From: Paramecium pentaurelia
Taxonomy: Eukaryota > Ciliophora > Oligohymenophorea > Peniculida > Parameciidae
Direction of reading: 5' to 3'
Length of the DNA: 64,000 nt
Assembly: GCA_905183005.1 (NCBI GenBank)
Contig: CAJJDO010000018.1
Span: 193,210-257,209 of the forward strand
Part shown: positions 11,316 to 24,027 of the stretch, piece after piece
Layout: every line of letters starts with the position of its first letter
Position numbering within the stretch: the first letter of the stretch is position 1
Position numbers and translations under genes: made by a program
The notes under the pieces: model-generated
What the model saw: the letters and a program-made list of their open reading frames with translations, nothing else
What the model was told of the DNA's origin: nothing
Databases searched by the model: none

Positions 11316-13418
11316 TCAAAATAGTATCAAATCTTCGTTCGTAAAATCAACAATTTTCTTTTATAGAATTACTTCTTTTCCAGTCTAATAAAATTTCTCT
11401 TTGATAATTAAATTATTCTCATTTATATAGATTTCAGCTGTTATTATTATTTATTCAATATCTGTTAATAAAACATTAGAATCTATATCCTCTAAACATT
11501 TGAAGAATTCCTTTTATCCTTTAGATCCGAATAAAATCTACTTATTTATTGTTTTAGCAATAATCCATTTAGTTATCTTTGAATCCACCATACATAATAC
11601 ATTACTTTAATTTCCTGAAAAATATTGAATTGGAAAAGGTTAAGAATTACCTAAATTTGAATTATCATAAATAATATTTAGTTTTTTCCATTGAAATTAA
11701 AAACTATCTTTTAAAGTAGTCAATTGATAAGCATAATATTAATAAACATTTACAATAGGTTTGTTATAGCAATTAATTTAATTTTTATAATCTCCAGGTA
11801 AAAAAATATATTAATATGGTTATTAATTGGATGACAATACAAGCATATAAGGCCATGGGACAAATGATCCCTTAGCAAAAAGTACTTCTTTTGATAATAT
11901 ATATGAATAAAATCCTGATTTAGCCATCTCATCTAACTTTACTATCTCTATTATATTGCAATGTGTTGGATCACTATTTTTAATTAAATAAATGATACTT
12001 TTAAAATTCTCCTCCAATAATCATAAAATCTGTTTCTGAAATAGGTGAATTTTATACTACATAAGGACCTCTTCGATTTTTTACTAAATCTGATATTGTA
12101 GATTAATCCCTTATGATAGATTTTTGCTTTATGAATTTTTCAGCATCAACCCTATCTAAATCTTTATTCCTCTTTAATATCCTCACTTTGTGATCACCAA
12201 AACACTATATCTCTAAAATTATGTCATTGGCCATAGAATGGATATATACCATTTTTTAATATATAAACTATTGATTGTTTTGTATTATTCTCATGTTTTT
12301 GACAGATAAACTTGCTTTCTTTTGAGAATCAAACAATAATGCATCATCAATATATTCATTTAGAAGTATTCTATAGCTGATTGCTTAATATAATAATTGA
12401 ATACCATTAAATTATCTATTAATCCTCTTAAATTTCACCATAATATAAAAAATATTGATTTTTTTTAAATTCGTCTTATTATAAAAGAACTACTAATTTA
12501 TTAGAATAATCAACTAATAGTTGTGAATTAAAAAAGAATTATAACTTTTTTTTCTCATAATATAAATTTGTTTCTTTGTGAATTTATTTCGAATTCAAAA
12601 TCATTAATGCTGATTCTTATAAAAATTCTTCAGACTGTATAAATGTATTATTTAGTAATAGATTCCTTAATTCTCTTTAATACATTTTTAAGAATATTGG
12701 ATCTAATTTAACCTTTATTTAAATATTAACAAATTCTTATAACCAAATAATATACTTAAGTGATAATTAACTTTTATCTTTATCCAAATCAAAATTTATT
12801 TTTGATTTTATTTTATTACCTATAGCTCCTTATTAAATACAATTTAAAAATCTAATCATATCTTAATCATTTGTTTAATATTTCAATTCTTAAGGAGATG
12901 TTTCTTCTGAATCTAAAAGTATTAAATAAATAAATAATTTATTTTTAGCCAATTTACAAAATTTTTCTATGATTCTTTGTAAACAATCATCATCAAATCT
13001 TATATATCTTTATGAAGACTAAATAAAATTAAAAAATATCTACTTTTGATTCCAAGGGTTTTGCTATTGATAATATAAATAAATCTGAATTGACTTTCTT
13101 AATCAGTTTCTTAATATGTAATCTATATATTAACTTAAATTAATCCCAATAAAACATCTGATTTTCTCCATAATTAAAATATATATTAAAAAAATTTTTT
13201 TCATAAAGTTGACCACAACAAAATTTACTTTATTTTTATTATTTAAACTCTTTGAAATTGACATAAACATAATTTGGTTTGACTTCAAATTGATATTAGT
13301 ATTTATTATCATAATTATCAAGTCCTGATAAATTTATAAATATTATCTTTTTATCTAAATATTAATAAACAAAAACTTGAGTTCTTAATGGATTAACATG
13401 CTGCTAAAAAACACTCAT
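11316..13418 (-). CDS. large hypothetical protein, 674 aa
   Basis: Three introns (two of 25 nt, one of 28 nt) connect a frame of 674 residues from ATG at 13418 (MSVFQQHVNPLRTQVF). The sequence has coding character throughout, e.g. DDDCLQRIIEKFCKLAKNKL, LRNLLLNNTFIQSEEFL and a C-terminal half with ISDLVKNRRGPYVV and VLFAKGSFVPWPYML. No signal peptide or membrane segment is obvious. I do not recognise the family. The frame upstream of the start could be linked to the next gene (13476-13901) through a 42 nt intron, so the two may be one gene. Confidence 0.6.
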
Positions 13419-13475
13419 TATACTTTTGACCTTCTTTTTATATATCAAATAGTAGAATATTACCTAATTATTATT

Positions 13476-13901
13476 TCATTTGCTAGATAATTATGAACAT
13501 TTTACTAATTATTGTGTTTCATTAATTTATTGCTCAATAAATCTCTAAGAATTTTCTGATTCTAAAAATGACTAAAAAGAATTATTACTTGAAGATATTA
13601 ATATTGAACTATCCATTTTTCTAAAATATAATTTTTTTATAGAGTATGATGGATATTTAAAAAATGTTCTTTCATTTTGAGATGTTTCTATTTAATTTTA
13701 CATATTATCCAATAATATTGACAAACTATCCAAAACTTATGATGATTGATTTTATTCATCATCACTAATCACAATTGACAATGCATAGGTAGAATTATCA
13801 AATATTTTATATATTTCTTCTTTCTTTTGTTATTGCTATTTTTATTATAATTTGGTTGCTTCAGAATTAATTTATTTTAAGTCAGAGATTTATGGAATCA
13901 T
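13476..13901 (-). CDS. hypothetical polar protein, 141 aa (possibly 5' exon of the next gene)
   Basis: An intronless frame of 142 codons including stop. It is very glutamine- and serine-rich (TKLQQKQQQQKKEEIYKIF; SSILISSSNNSFQSFLES). No domain is recognised. It lies 57 bp upstream of the 674-residue gene on the same strand and in the same frame, so it might be that gene's 5' exon if a long intron removes its TGA. Confidence 0.45.
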
Positions 13902-13951
13902 GTCAATAAAGTAATTAAATTTAATATAAAGTATTGAAAAACATAGTCATA

Positions 13952-14581
13952 ATGGTATACACATAGTAAATTGATGCAAACTATTTAAGATGGCTCATTG
14001 ATATATTTTGATCAATTCCTTTCGATTGGATTAATTCATTTGAACTATTATTCATCATAAAAAATTTAAGATATCTTTAAAAGGAATCACGCTGATAAAT
14101 GGGCTATTTTTTACAAACTTCGGTAGGATAATTTATATTCCAACTTTATCTTTTGTCATATAACAAGAATCTAAGGGTTACTAATATTTTTATAATCAAA
14201 AATATTTAAGATGTATATTCTTGAAAAGAGTCTTTTAGTCTTTATTTTGAAGATGGAAATGTAATTTATCCATTTTTGTTATTAATTCTTTAAAAACTAA
14301 AGATTAAAAATAAAATACCTATTACAAATAGAGGTTTGGATTTAGATTTAATAATATTGAAAAATTCTATATATTACTCTTTTCTAAGTGTTTATCTATA
14401 AGTATAATTAATCTATATTGAAGTTTATGCAATAGAATATAAAAATATTCTACTTCTAACTGTAAAATTTTACTCTATATCAAATTCAAAATGCAATTAA
14501 TTAATTTTGGTTGAATTTGAATTAATAATGATGTAGAATTAAATTTATTGCAATATTTAATCTTTTTATCAGAACATTTGA
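13952..14581 (+). pseudogene. decayed protein frame with several in-frame TGA codons
   Basis: One plus-strand frame reads like protein from ATG at 13952 to about 14580 but is broken by TGA near 14009, 14093 and 14243, ending at TGA 14579. Segments such as IPFDWINSFELLFIIKNL, KESFSLYFEDGNVIYPF and NKIPITNRGLDLDLIILK keep protein-like composition across the breaks. No intron consensus removes the TGAs. The family is unrecognised. In such AT-rich DNA a chance open frame is possible, so confidence is modest. Confidence 0.35.
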
Positions 14582-15470
14582 ATTAAGAAAGCATTATGGC
14601 AAAGTGTTTAATAAATGAGAAATTAATGTTGTAATTAATCTAAAATTAATTAATACTGAATATTGGACTTAGCTGAATCTATCTTTATATCTAAAAGTAC
14701 TATTATTTATTAGTTTCTGATATCAAAACCAGATTTTTTTAGTTTGATTATTTGACAATAATTCATCATTCTTTATTCATAAAATCATCAATGATTTGAT
14801 TTCTTAGGTGTTTTAGTACATGTGTGATGTTAAAATAAAAAATAGTAATAAGAAATTTTTAATACAAATTATTAATCATTTATCTAATTATTCATTCATT
14901 AAATATGATTTTAATTTATGTTAATATCATTTATATTAAAAGAATTACTTTTTTGATTAAAAAGCCTGGATATTTAATCATATATATTTATTATTTTATT
15001 GATCTAAATCTGAGATATAATTGATTTAATAATCAATATTTTGATAGATATGGAAATTTTTGAATTCTATAATATTTTATAATAAGTCAGTTCAAAATGA
15101 CTAATATTTCCAAATAACTTATTAATTTTATAATAGATAACACTATAATCGAATTTTTAGTAGTAAAATCTGATTACTTTAATATAAAAATACTAAGATT
15201 TATTCTGGTTATATTTACATTATTAGATGATCTCCTGTTTCCATATAGAAAAATAATAAATTTATTATATAAATAAGTATCAAGTTAATTAATATTCTAT
15301 GTAGAAATTTCTAATTAAATTTTGAAGTAAATACAATATTTTATTATATGAAATAAGAATATAGATTGATAGTATTTATATATTAAATATTATCTAATTA
15401 TATAATAACTTAATATTTTATAATCTATTAAACTTTTTATCATTAAAAATATAAATAATTTTTATTTAAA
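14582..15470. other. long region without a convincing gene
   Basis: Almost 0.9 kb of very AT-rich sequence. The decayed plus-strand frame may trail on to about 14790. A TGA-free plus-strand frame of about 84 codons (from near 15099) is within chance expectation for code 6. No RNA gene or repeat is seen. Confidence 0.5.
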
Positions 15471-17280
15471 TCATTCATAAAATCCAATATGATAAACTTT
15501 TTATTTTGCTATTTAATTTGAATTTTATAAAGCATCAAATGATTGATTATTCTAATTAGTAACATAAGCTCTATCTTTCTTATGATTCTATGATCTACTA
15601 CCACTTTATACAATTTTATTGATTTATTGAACTTCCCTATTATAACTTCTATAAGGATTAGTGAGATCTAAATCCTTTTTATTTCTTGAACTTCCTTTCT
15701 TACCTTCATCCCTATTTCTATGGTCAGTAGAAACAATATTAGAATTTTTATTTTTGGATCCATAAATATTATATTGAATATTTGAATGTGGTAACTTATT
15801 ACTCTTTTTAATAATAGGGGGAGATTAATCAAAATAATTTTCATCTTTTTATCTAGCTTATACACTTGTTGCTTATCCATTTTTACCAATACGATTAACA
15901 CTTTAATCATTATCAGCTAATATTTTATGATTTTATTCATTAGTTTTAATTATCCTTCCTCTATTATTATCAGTTGAATATGATCTTTAATTTATTATTT
16001 CCTCTCTCATCTACTATTTAAGTATCTCATTATTCAATAATGAATTGATTGGTGCTGTACATAAAATAAAGATATACCTTTATTAAGTCTCTACTTTGGT
16101 TCAAGTAATTTAATGTCAAAAGATTCAGAGTTAAGATCTGCAGTAGATCTACCTCCATTTACTAAATGTCTTTTTAATAATAAATGATAGAATGTAGTAA
16201 CATCATTATGTTTATTTGCATCTAAACATCTCTAAGCATAATCAATATCAATTCCAAAAGATTTTAATTATTTTAGAATATCTTAATCAATTGGTATTTA
16301 ATTGTATCCTACAACTATTCCAGGTGGAATTTCATATGATCTTCGATACAACTTAAACCATGGATGATTACGTATATCTTCAATAGTGAATCTTTTTTCT
16401 GGATCCACTGTTAGAATCCCAGAGATCATAGATTAAGCATCTCTTGATAAATGAGATGGCATTTAATATGTACCACTTAAAATCTTCTTATATAATGCAG
16501 ATGTGTTTTGATCTTCGAAAGGTAGATACCCACATAAACAAGCGAATAATATCACTCCTGAACTCCATAGATCCACTTTTAATCCTTAATATTTCTGACC
16601 AGCTATCATCTATTCATATATATTATAATAATATACTTCAGGAGCAGCATAACATGGACTACCACATGCAGTCTTTAATAATTCTTCATTCTTATATGTA
16701 TTTGATAATCCAAAATCAACAATTTTAAGATTCTTATTTTTATCAAGTAATAAATTTTCTGGTTTCAAATCTCTATGTACAACTCTAATCTTATGTAAAT
16801 ATTCTATTCCTGCTATAAGTTCTTAAAATAATTTACAAGCCTCTACTTCTTCCAACCTAATTCATTTATATCATCATTACTTTGTATTTTTTACTATGTA
16901 ATCAAATAGTTCACCTCCACTTACCATTTCCATTACTAAAAATATATGTTTTGGAGTTTCAATTATCTATTATTTGTATATATATTATGAATACTTCATA
17001 TAATTAAATAATATGCGGATGTCGAACTAATTTCAGAATGTGAATTTCTCTTTGAACTCTCTCTACATCAGCTGTCTCTACTATTCTATCTTTCTCCAAT
17101 ATTTTGATAGCAACTTTCTCACCTGATTATTCGTGAGTTACCATCTTCACTTTCCCAAATGTACCAAACCCAAGAGTTTTTCCTAACCAGCTGAATCAAT
17201 AAATCATCACCTATCAAATAATTGCCAATCATTCTAGTTCTTTAATTTTATAGCTTTTCTGGATTTGCAGGCTCTGTCAT
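15471..17280 (-). CDS. AMPK/SNF1 catalytic (alpha) subunit-like kinase
   Basis: AMPK/SNF1 is the energy-sensing Ser/Thr kinase. Introns of 28, 28, 24 and 23 nt give 568 residues. The N-terminal kinase domain has GKTLGFGTFGKVKMV, VAIKIL, VVHRDLKPENLLLD, KIVDFGLSN, and the activation loop LKTACGSPCYAAPE with the threonine phosphorylated by LKB1-type kinases. A UBA-like autoinhibitory segment follows (PIDQDILKQLKSFGIDIDYA), as in AMPK. The C-terminal 200 residues are polar, N/Q/K-rich and poorly conserved. The start at 17280 (MTEPANPEKLQ) precedes the glycine loop by about 25 residues. No beta or gamma subunit is in the window. Confidence 0.9.
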
Positions 17281-17564
17281 TTTGATAATTATATAAAATA
17301 AGTTAAGAATATTATAATTTATAATAACTCAATCCCAATTATGTTTCATAAGTAAATTAATATAATAATATATCAAAATAATAATCATCTTTTAAAAGTC
17401 TCTAATTTTAATAGTTATTATAATAGATTAAAATATTTATCAACATTAAAATAATTCAAATTATCTTAAAATTATATATATAACATATCAAATCCAATAT
17501 TACTCATCAATATATAGTGGAATAATATTTAAACCATTAATGTGATATAATTTATATTAAATAT

Positions 17565-18471
17565 TCATGTGTAATAGGGATCTTTTGCAGATTTTTTACG
17601 CAGAAAGAAATCATGTGCATAATCTTTTGTATTTTTTAATTTATTTTACAAAAACTAATGATCTTATGAATTCTGAATTATAAATAATAATATATATTAC
17701 TTTTGAAAGAGATTTTCTTCTTTTAAAGAAATCATATAGAAATTCTTCTTCTTCAGTATTACTACTAAGTTCTGATGAAGAGTTTGTTACTTATAAATCA
17801 AATTAAGATCTAGCTTATGATTTTACATCCTTTATAATTTTATCTATCATTCCTTTTTAACATTTACATTTCCCTTATATCATCTCTAAAGATTATTTTA
17901 AACCTAAAAGAGAATTCTCATTATCAATCTTCTATTTTATTAATAGTTCTTCCAACCATTCACTTTTTTAACTTAATTAAGAAATCTCACTCTAGAATTC
18001 TTTTTACATCTATTTAACCTTATTTTTCAAATCATATTCTTTTTATTTGTAACGATTCAATTCATTTGCCAATAATCTATTTGAGATATTGAGTTCTTTA
18101 AGTTTTTTCTCTAATTAAGAATTCTTTTTTATTCCAGGTCTGAAATGAAGTTCTGATTATTTATGATATTCTATTGCATTTTCTACAAATTTTAAAAATT
18201 CAGATTCAGTTGATTTGGTTTCTCTTTAAATTGAATCCCTCATAATATCACTATCACTTTTAGAATTACTCAACTTAAAAAATTAATCAAACAATTTTTC
18301 TCCTTCTAATTCTTCTAAATCTGTAATTGGAGTACCTTATCTATAATTATTTTATAAAGAAGATATTGCTCTTTAATGTTTTTATTTATCTTGAAGATTA
18401 TGTTAAAAGATCATTTAATCAAGATTATCTTAACGTAATCCAAATGACTATTAATCATTTGGAGTTCTCAT
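17565..18471 (-). CDS. coiled-coil protein with repeated DFF(K/L)R motif
   Basis: One 28 nt intron near the 3' end gives 292 residues from ATG at 18471 (MRTPNDQQ). The centre is a long coiled coil (KKLKELNISNRLLANELNRY, then SEWLEELLIKQK). The C-terminus is acidic (SSSELSSNTEEEE) and then carries a short motif twice: YDFFKRRKSLSK and, about 25 residues on, HDFFLRKKSAKD, ending PYYT. The frame stays open upstream of the chosen ATG; an alternative start at 18598 would need a 37 nt intron. Function is unknown; the two basic DFF motifs may be binding or phosphorylation sites. Confidence 0.6.
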
Positions 18472-18599
18472 TTGTCTGAGTTCTCTATAATTAATAAACT
18501 GTTAATTATACTTGCATAATTGATTGTTTGCTTTCCTGAAAGTTAACAAATTGACATTTTAATTAAAATAATGTATAAATCCTATTAGATATTGCCATA

Positions 18600-19379
18600 A
18601 AATTAATTATTTATATGTAAAAGAATATCTCTGTACTTTTAATTATTATTTTAAATTACTAAATATACAATAAAAATTAAGAAGAATATGTTATCATTTA
18701 CTAAAAAATGAATTAAATAACTTAGGATTTTGATTTTAATAAATTAAAAAAATATTTAATTGTAATTTATCAATTAATATTATATTTACAAAAAGAAGTT
18801 ATGGATTTAGAATATAAAAATAAATATTATTAGGTTGAAATTTAAAAAAGGAATTAATATCATATTAAATTCAAAATTGATCATTAAAACGATAATAAAT
18901 CTTAATAAAGGGAAATTAATAAAAAAGGTTAAAAATGATTGGAGAAGGTTCAAACTTATTAAAAATGAATTTTTTCAATGATCTAAAATGAAATGATTGT
19001 TGATGGTATAGACAAATTTATTAGTGTAATATTATATGTATATACTACTAATAGAAAAGATTAGATTGATGGATAGAATTACAGAATTAGTATTTAAATA
19101 AAGTATAGTTTTTAAAGTGAATATTAAATTTTAATGATAATCTCTTTTATAGTATTAAAGATAATTTAATTTCCATATAAAAGATGTATAATTTATTGTA
19201 AATCATAAAATATCTTTTATACATATTAGTTTTTTAATTTAATATAGATTTTATAGAGATTGGATACATTTCTAAAAATGAAAATTGAATTAGGATTGAT
19301 GCATGGAATTTATTAAAATAATGAAATTTCTAATTTTATCAATCTCTCTCTTTATCGTAGATTTACTATAGAAATTTAT
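18600..19379. other. AT-rich region, no gene called
   Basis: About 0.8 kb with only short, low-complexity frames on both strands. It may be the decayed 5' part of the broken plus-strand frame that follows. Confidence 0.45.
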
Positions 19380-20150
19380 GCTGAATCTTATAGCCCTTAT
19401 TATATCATATTTATAAAAGATTTTCTTTACACTGCAATTATAACTCCAAACAATAAAAAAATGATTAAAATGAGATTGATTAAATTCTAATATGAGTATT
19501 CACTTGTCAATATGAGTGCTAAGGAGATTTGATTCAATTTTTGTTTAAAATATAATTAGAAAAGCTTTGAGAATTTTTACTTCAGAAATACCAAAAAAAA
19601 GATTTGTCTATTTTATAGAATATTAAAAATTCATTTGTTTAATATGCATTTTATGTCAATAATATTATCCATATCATTAATTGTAAAAGTGTTTTATTTT
19701 AATTTAACATCTAAAGTTCCTATGTGAAATGGTTACATCTAATGGTTGCTGATAAAACTAATGATCTAAATCTAAAGCATAATTGAATTCAATGGGCAGT
19801 AGCTTATAAACAATTTAATGAAAAGATTGGCAATGAGATTATAAATAATTTATATAGATAGGCTTGTAATAATTATGATGGATTAATAATTGAAACTTTT
19901 TAAACATAAGAAGAATGATTTAATTATAAATATACATAATTTTATAAACTAAAGTGTTCTCTAGTTTTAATTATACTATTGATTGACCAATGTCTTAAAT
20001 TATTATTTGAATTTCAAATTGAGTTAATCAATACATATGAATAATTGTATTAACAATTTTGTTCATATTAGGATATTGTTATAGTTTTTATATAAATGAT
20101 AATGAAGTAGGATTTCGATAATATTCATGGATTATATTATTAGATAAAAA
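19380..20150 (+). pseudogene. decayed plus-strand gene with several in-frame TGA codons
   Basis: A single frame reads like protein for over 200 codons but carries TGA at 19493 and three further TGAs downstream. Clear protein-like pieces in that frame are CQYECQGDLIQFLFKIQ, YVKWLHLMVADKTNDL, IQWAVAYKQFNEKIGNEI and ACNNYDGLIIETFQ. GT...AG introns that would remove the stops were not found. I do not recognise the family. It lies between two minus-strand coiled-coil genes and is probably a relic of a duplicated gene. Confidence 0.45.
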
Positions 20151-20709
20151 TATCAGGAATTTTGTATTTTATTCAGTTCGGCCTTAAGGGACAATGATAG
20201 TAATTGTTAAATAGCAGCTTCTAATACAAGTTCTAAATATAAACATACTTTTACCTCCATCAGAATCAGCAAGAGTTGATGATTAATGTAATCCATATAG
20301 ATTATTTAATTTTAAGGCAGTCAATGTCGAGCATAATCTAAATTAGCTATTTACAGATTAATTAACTCTAAAAATTAATCTATTGTATTTTACAATCTAA
20401 TTGCAATCTTAATTTATTAAGTTTGAACAGTTGAAAAGCCAACAAATTATTTTGCAAAAGCAAAGAATCCCCGCATGTTAAATTTAATTATTTAAATAAA
20501 TTTAATGTTAAACACTAAACAAATAAATATTTTTTTGAGTTTCAGCTTTAAGATAATCAAATCAAATCAACTCTTATTCTAATATATTTCAATATTATAT
20601 ACATGCAAAAAAAATATTATAAATTTTCATTTCATTCTAATCCTCATTATAACCTTTAATCTATATAATAGATCAAAAAAATATAATAAAAATCTTATCA
20701 TAAGTGACT
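20151..20709. other. AT-rich region, possible pseudogene tail
   Basis: A plus-strand segment near 20268-20490 (LLPPSESARVDDQCNPYRL in one frame) looks weakly coding and may belong to the decayed gene before it, but the frames do not connect. Nothing else is seen. Confidence 0.4.
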
Positions 20710-21797
20710 TCAATTATTTTCTAAATTTAATTATAAGTACTCAAGATAAAGAGATTGTAATAATAAAATAAATGATATATTCAATTTCTAATTCAAAGCT
20801 TAAGATATTGAAGATTTATTTAAACATTTGTTTATATTTATATGTTTTTTTATAGTAATTACAAATTAAATTGATTTTATATTCATATTAATTTTTATTT
20901 AGTAATTTCTTAGAGTCTCCTATTTTCTTAAGTTAAGAGTTCTACTTTTTCTTAAAGGTTCTTCATTTTAATTTGATCTAAATCTATTATTTGAGTCATA
21001 TATTTGATCTATTATTCTAATTCAAACTATAGTTTGTGATCCTTTTAACTGATAATTATAGTTTATACTTAGATTTAGGATTATCAATATTATTAATGAG
21101 TAATTGTTATTACAAAGTAGAATTTTAACTTTATAAATCTTAAATTGTATTTTTTAATTATTAATTCTCTAAATATAATTTCTTGCCTTTCTTTTATAAA
21201 TCAGTAATTCTTTTTTCTTCTCTTATTATAATAATAATTATTACTAAAATGATTTGACTTTATTTTATAATAAATAGCATTTTGTTTTATATTTATCAAG
21301 TTCAATTTAATCATATTGTTCTTTACTTTATAGTAATACCTTATTTTCATTTTATAATAGAGAAATTTATTTTTCAAGTTCTTATATTTAAAATTTATAT
21401 TATATTTCAGATAATTATGATTTCTATAAATTAATCTAAATAATTTTACATTAGATAACTATTCTTTTTCCATATATTTTTAGATTACTTCACTCAATTT
21501 ATTATTTTCATTAATTTAATTGGAGCTCATCTTTTCTAATTATGCAATTCTCTATTTTAAAAATATGATTTCGTCTTTTTTAATTGTAGAATTATTATCT
21601 AATGTATTTTCTTTTAAGATTTGATTTGATTATGTATTATTTTTTCTATTTTATATAGAATAATTTTGAATTTCACATGATGAATTGAATTGTTTTGAAC
21701 AATTAGATCTCAACATAGATTATGAAGAGGATCTCTATTAAAAGGTTATTTGTGGTTAAAATACAACTGGTCTTAATTTCTCATATAAAGAATCCAT
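20710..21797 (-). CDS. coiled-coil protein, about 339 aa
   Basis: Introns of 26, 23 and 19 nt link a frame from ATG at 21797. The N-terminus is Ser/Gln-rich; from about residue 70 a long coiled coil begins (IIFLKQRIAQLEKMSS, then IQELEKQISLLQNENKVLL and LYLENQQLKNTIQDLQ). After it comes a basic, Arg/Ser-rich tail (EEPLRKSRTLNLRKQE). The last about 50 residues are low-complexity and the true stop may lie upstream of 20710, so the 3' end is uncertain. Such proteins are common ciliate cytoskeletal or basal-body components, but nothing here shows a specific role. Confidence 0.55.
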
Positions 21798-21843
21798 ATA
21801 AAATTTTAACGTATTTATTTATATTAAGAATTAATTAATTGTT

Positions 21844-22495
21844 TCAATCAACTTTGATATATTTAGCATTCATTACCGCAGGCAAAATTTCTTTATTAAC
21901 TATAAAATCAGGGTCTCTATGTAAATATAAAAGTTATGTATCCATAATAACTGGAAATACATGTTCCATTTTTTATATGCTTTTTTAATATACATCTTTT
22001 GGTCTAGAAATAGTTGCAATATCAATTTATTTTGATATACAATATCCATATATACTAGGATGTTAAATTAATACTTTTCTACCACAAGGCAACAAATCAA
22101 TAGATCTATTTTATTATTTAAATATAATTTACATTAAGAGTCTTTGATATTGACTTTATACAGATCTCATTGAACGAAGAGTTATACCCAAAAGACATAA
22201 ATAGAAAAGAATTCCAATAAATTTTCTATCTTAGTAATTGTATAATTTTTTAATACTATAATAAGTGAGATATCCTCCAAAGGCAGAGATCAAAATATAG
22301 TAATTTCTGAATCTGTTAAAGATTTAGCTTTAGTAAAGAGAACATTGACCCTAAATTAAATAGAATTCATAAATTATAAAAATTTAATGGAATTTTTGGA
22401 TTATATAATAATTCAGCATCAGACCAAACATCTTTAGATTGTTAAGTACAATTATAGATAATTTTAGTGATGTTTTTTAATGTTTTTGAAAACAT
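21844..22495 (-). CDS. two-helix membrane protein (TMEM223/TMEM186-like layout) with one in-frame TGA
   Basis: The frame with introns of 22 and 27 nt spans 201 codons but contains one TGA after KIPLNFYNL. Downstream it is well formed: NYYILISAFGGYLTYYSI, a polar turn with NYQDRKF, then GILFYLCLLGITLRSM, i.e. a transmembrane hairpin, followed by a beta-rich part (IDLLPCGRKVLIQHPS). A hairpin, an R-S-hydrophobic-R-S step and a beta-rich domain resemble mitochondrial TMEM223/TMEM186-type proteins, but this is weak. The TGA may mark a pseudogene, an assembly error or a start site I have missed. Confidence 0.4.
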
Positions 22496-22621
22496 TAATA
22501 AAGATTATTGCTTCTTTAAATTAAAATTTATATATTAATTTTTGATAAAATAAAAACCATTTATATTTATAATACTTTTTATATGATGAGATTAATTAAA
22601 ATTAATAATTATATATAAATA

Positions 22622-23939
22622 ATGTCGAGTCTTAAGTCTTCAATTACAGTAGGAATATTTTAGTCTTTAAGTTTTTGTGGTTTAAGATAAAAAATTTTAA
22701 AAAATATTGCCTTTTAACCACCAAAAGTTAGTTATTCATTGAAACCGAGATTAGATGATTAGATGACAAAGAGTACTTTAACAAATCCTTCATCACTATA
22801 AATTATTGATTCAGAAAATGATATACGATAGAAATCTAAATCTTATGATGATGAAAACATTCATTAATTAGGCCTTTTAGATTTGGCAGAGGAAATCATG
22901 TAATTTACAAGTGAAAGTTTAAGTCCAATGAAGGAAAAGTAAGAATAATAATAAAAGAATAGAATATCTGAACCAGCTTATGACTTTTATTTAATTGATG
23001 AACATGGTTTAGAAATTCCAATTCCAAAATAAGATAATTTAGAATTGACTGGGTATTTCTTAAAAGGAAGAAAAGGGCATCGAATTGCATCTCTATATAT
23101 AAAGTGTTTATTTCCAATGAGTGATTATGTAATGTTGTTCAGTCATGGAAATGCGAGTGATTTAGGTTACATGATTGATACATTAATTGGTAATAATTAT
23201 AATTGATATTATTTAAGATCTTTGCAATAATTTAAGAATAAATATATTTGCTTATGAATATTCAGGTTATGGACTATCTTAAGGTAAATGTACAGATCTT
23301 AATATCATCAATAATATCTAAGTAGCTTATGATTTCTTGGTTTCATAAATGAAATTTGATCCAACTAAAATAATTGTTTATGGTTATAGTATTGGATCAG
23401 GACCAAGTGTTATGTTAGTATCTGATATTGAATTTCCAGTTGGTGGTTTAGTAGTTCATTCAGGACTGAGTTCAGGATTGAGAGTAGTTAATAATAAATT
23501 AAAATCAACTCCTTTTTATGATATTTTTCCAAATGTAGATAGAATAAAAGATGTAACATGTCCTGTATTTATAATGCATGGTAAAGAAGATGAAATAATT
23601 GATTTACATCATGCAAAATTATTGTCTAATAATTGTTAAAGATTGTATGAATATTGGGAAGTTGAAAATATAGGACATTAAGGAATTGATACAAATGATG
23701 AACATCGCAAGAATTATTTCTATAAATTAAGGGATTTTATAAAATGTATAATTTATTATTTATACAATTTAGTAATTCAAAAGGAAAATTAAACAATAAA
23801 AGAATTAAAATAAAGAAACACAGCTAGTCCTAAATCATTTGGATAGTATAACCATTACTATGATAATAAAATAAGAGAATTCCATTTAAATTGCAAGAAG
23901 GTTGAAGATTCAAATTCTCCTCCTAAAAAAATTCGTTGA
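22622..23939 (+). CDS. alpha/beta hydrolase, ABHD17 (protein depalmitoylase)-like
   Basis: ABHD17 enzymes remove palmitate from membrane proteins. One 28 nt intron at about 23192 gives 429 residues. The family N-terminal motif IAFQPPKVSYSL is present, followed by an insert, then the fold: FSHGNASDLGYM (oxyanion HGN), EYSGYGLSQGKC, nucleophile elbow VYGYSIGSGPS, acid FIMHGKEDEIID and histidine ENIGHQGID. The N-terminal cysteine cluster that anchors animal ABHD17 is reduced here, so membrane targeting may differ. The C-terminal 80 residues are an extension of lysine/asparagine-rich sequence. It converges with another alpha/beta hydrolase gene 88 bp away. Confidence 0.82.
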
Positions 23940-24027
23940 TTTTTGTTATAATCAAAATTTTTGAATATATTATATATTTTTGTTTATGAAATTTATTAAA
24001 TAAATAAATAAATATAATTGTTTTATT

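Noticed and set aside
12241..12310. Possible alternative intron and frame giving a CQKHE-type peptide in the 674-residue gene
   Set aside because: That frame meets a TGA immediately upstream, whereas the chosen frame is continuous across the region.
15099..15353. Code-6 ORF of about 84 codons in the gap before the AMPK gene
   Set aside because: With TGA as the only stop and this base composition, such lengths are expected by chance; composition is not protein-like.
16444..16728. Plus-strand ORF of 94 residues
   Set aside because: Antisense shadow of the AMPK kinase domain.
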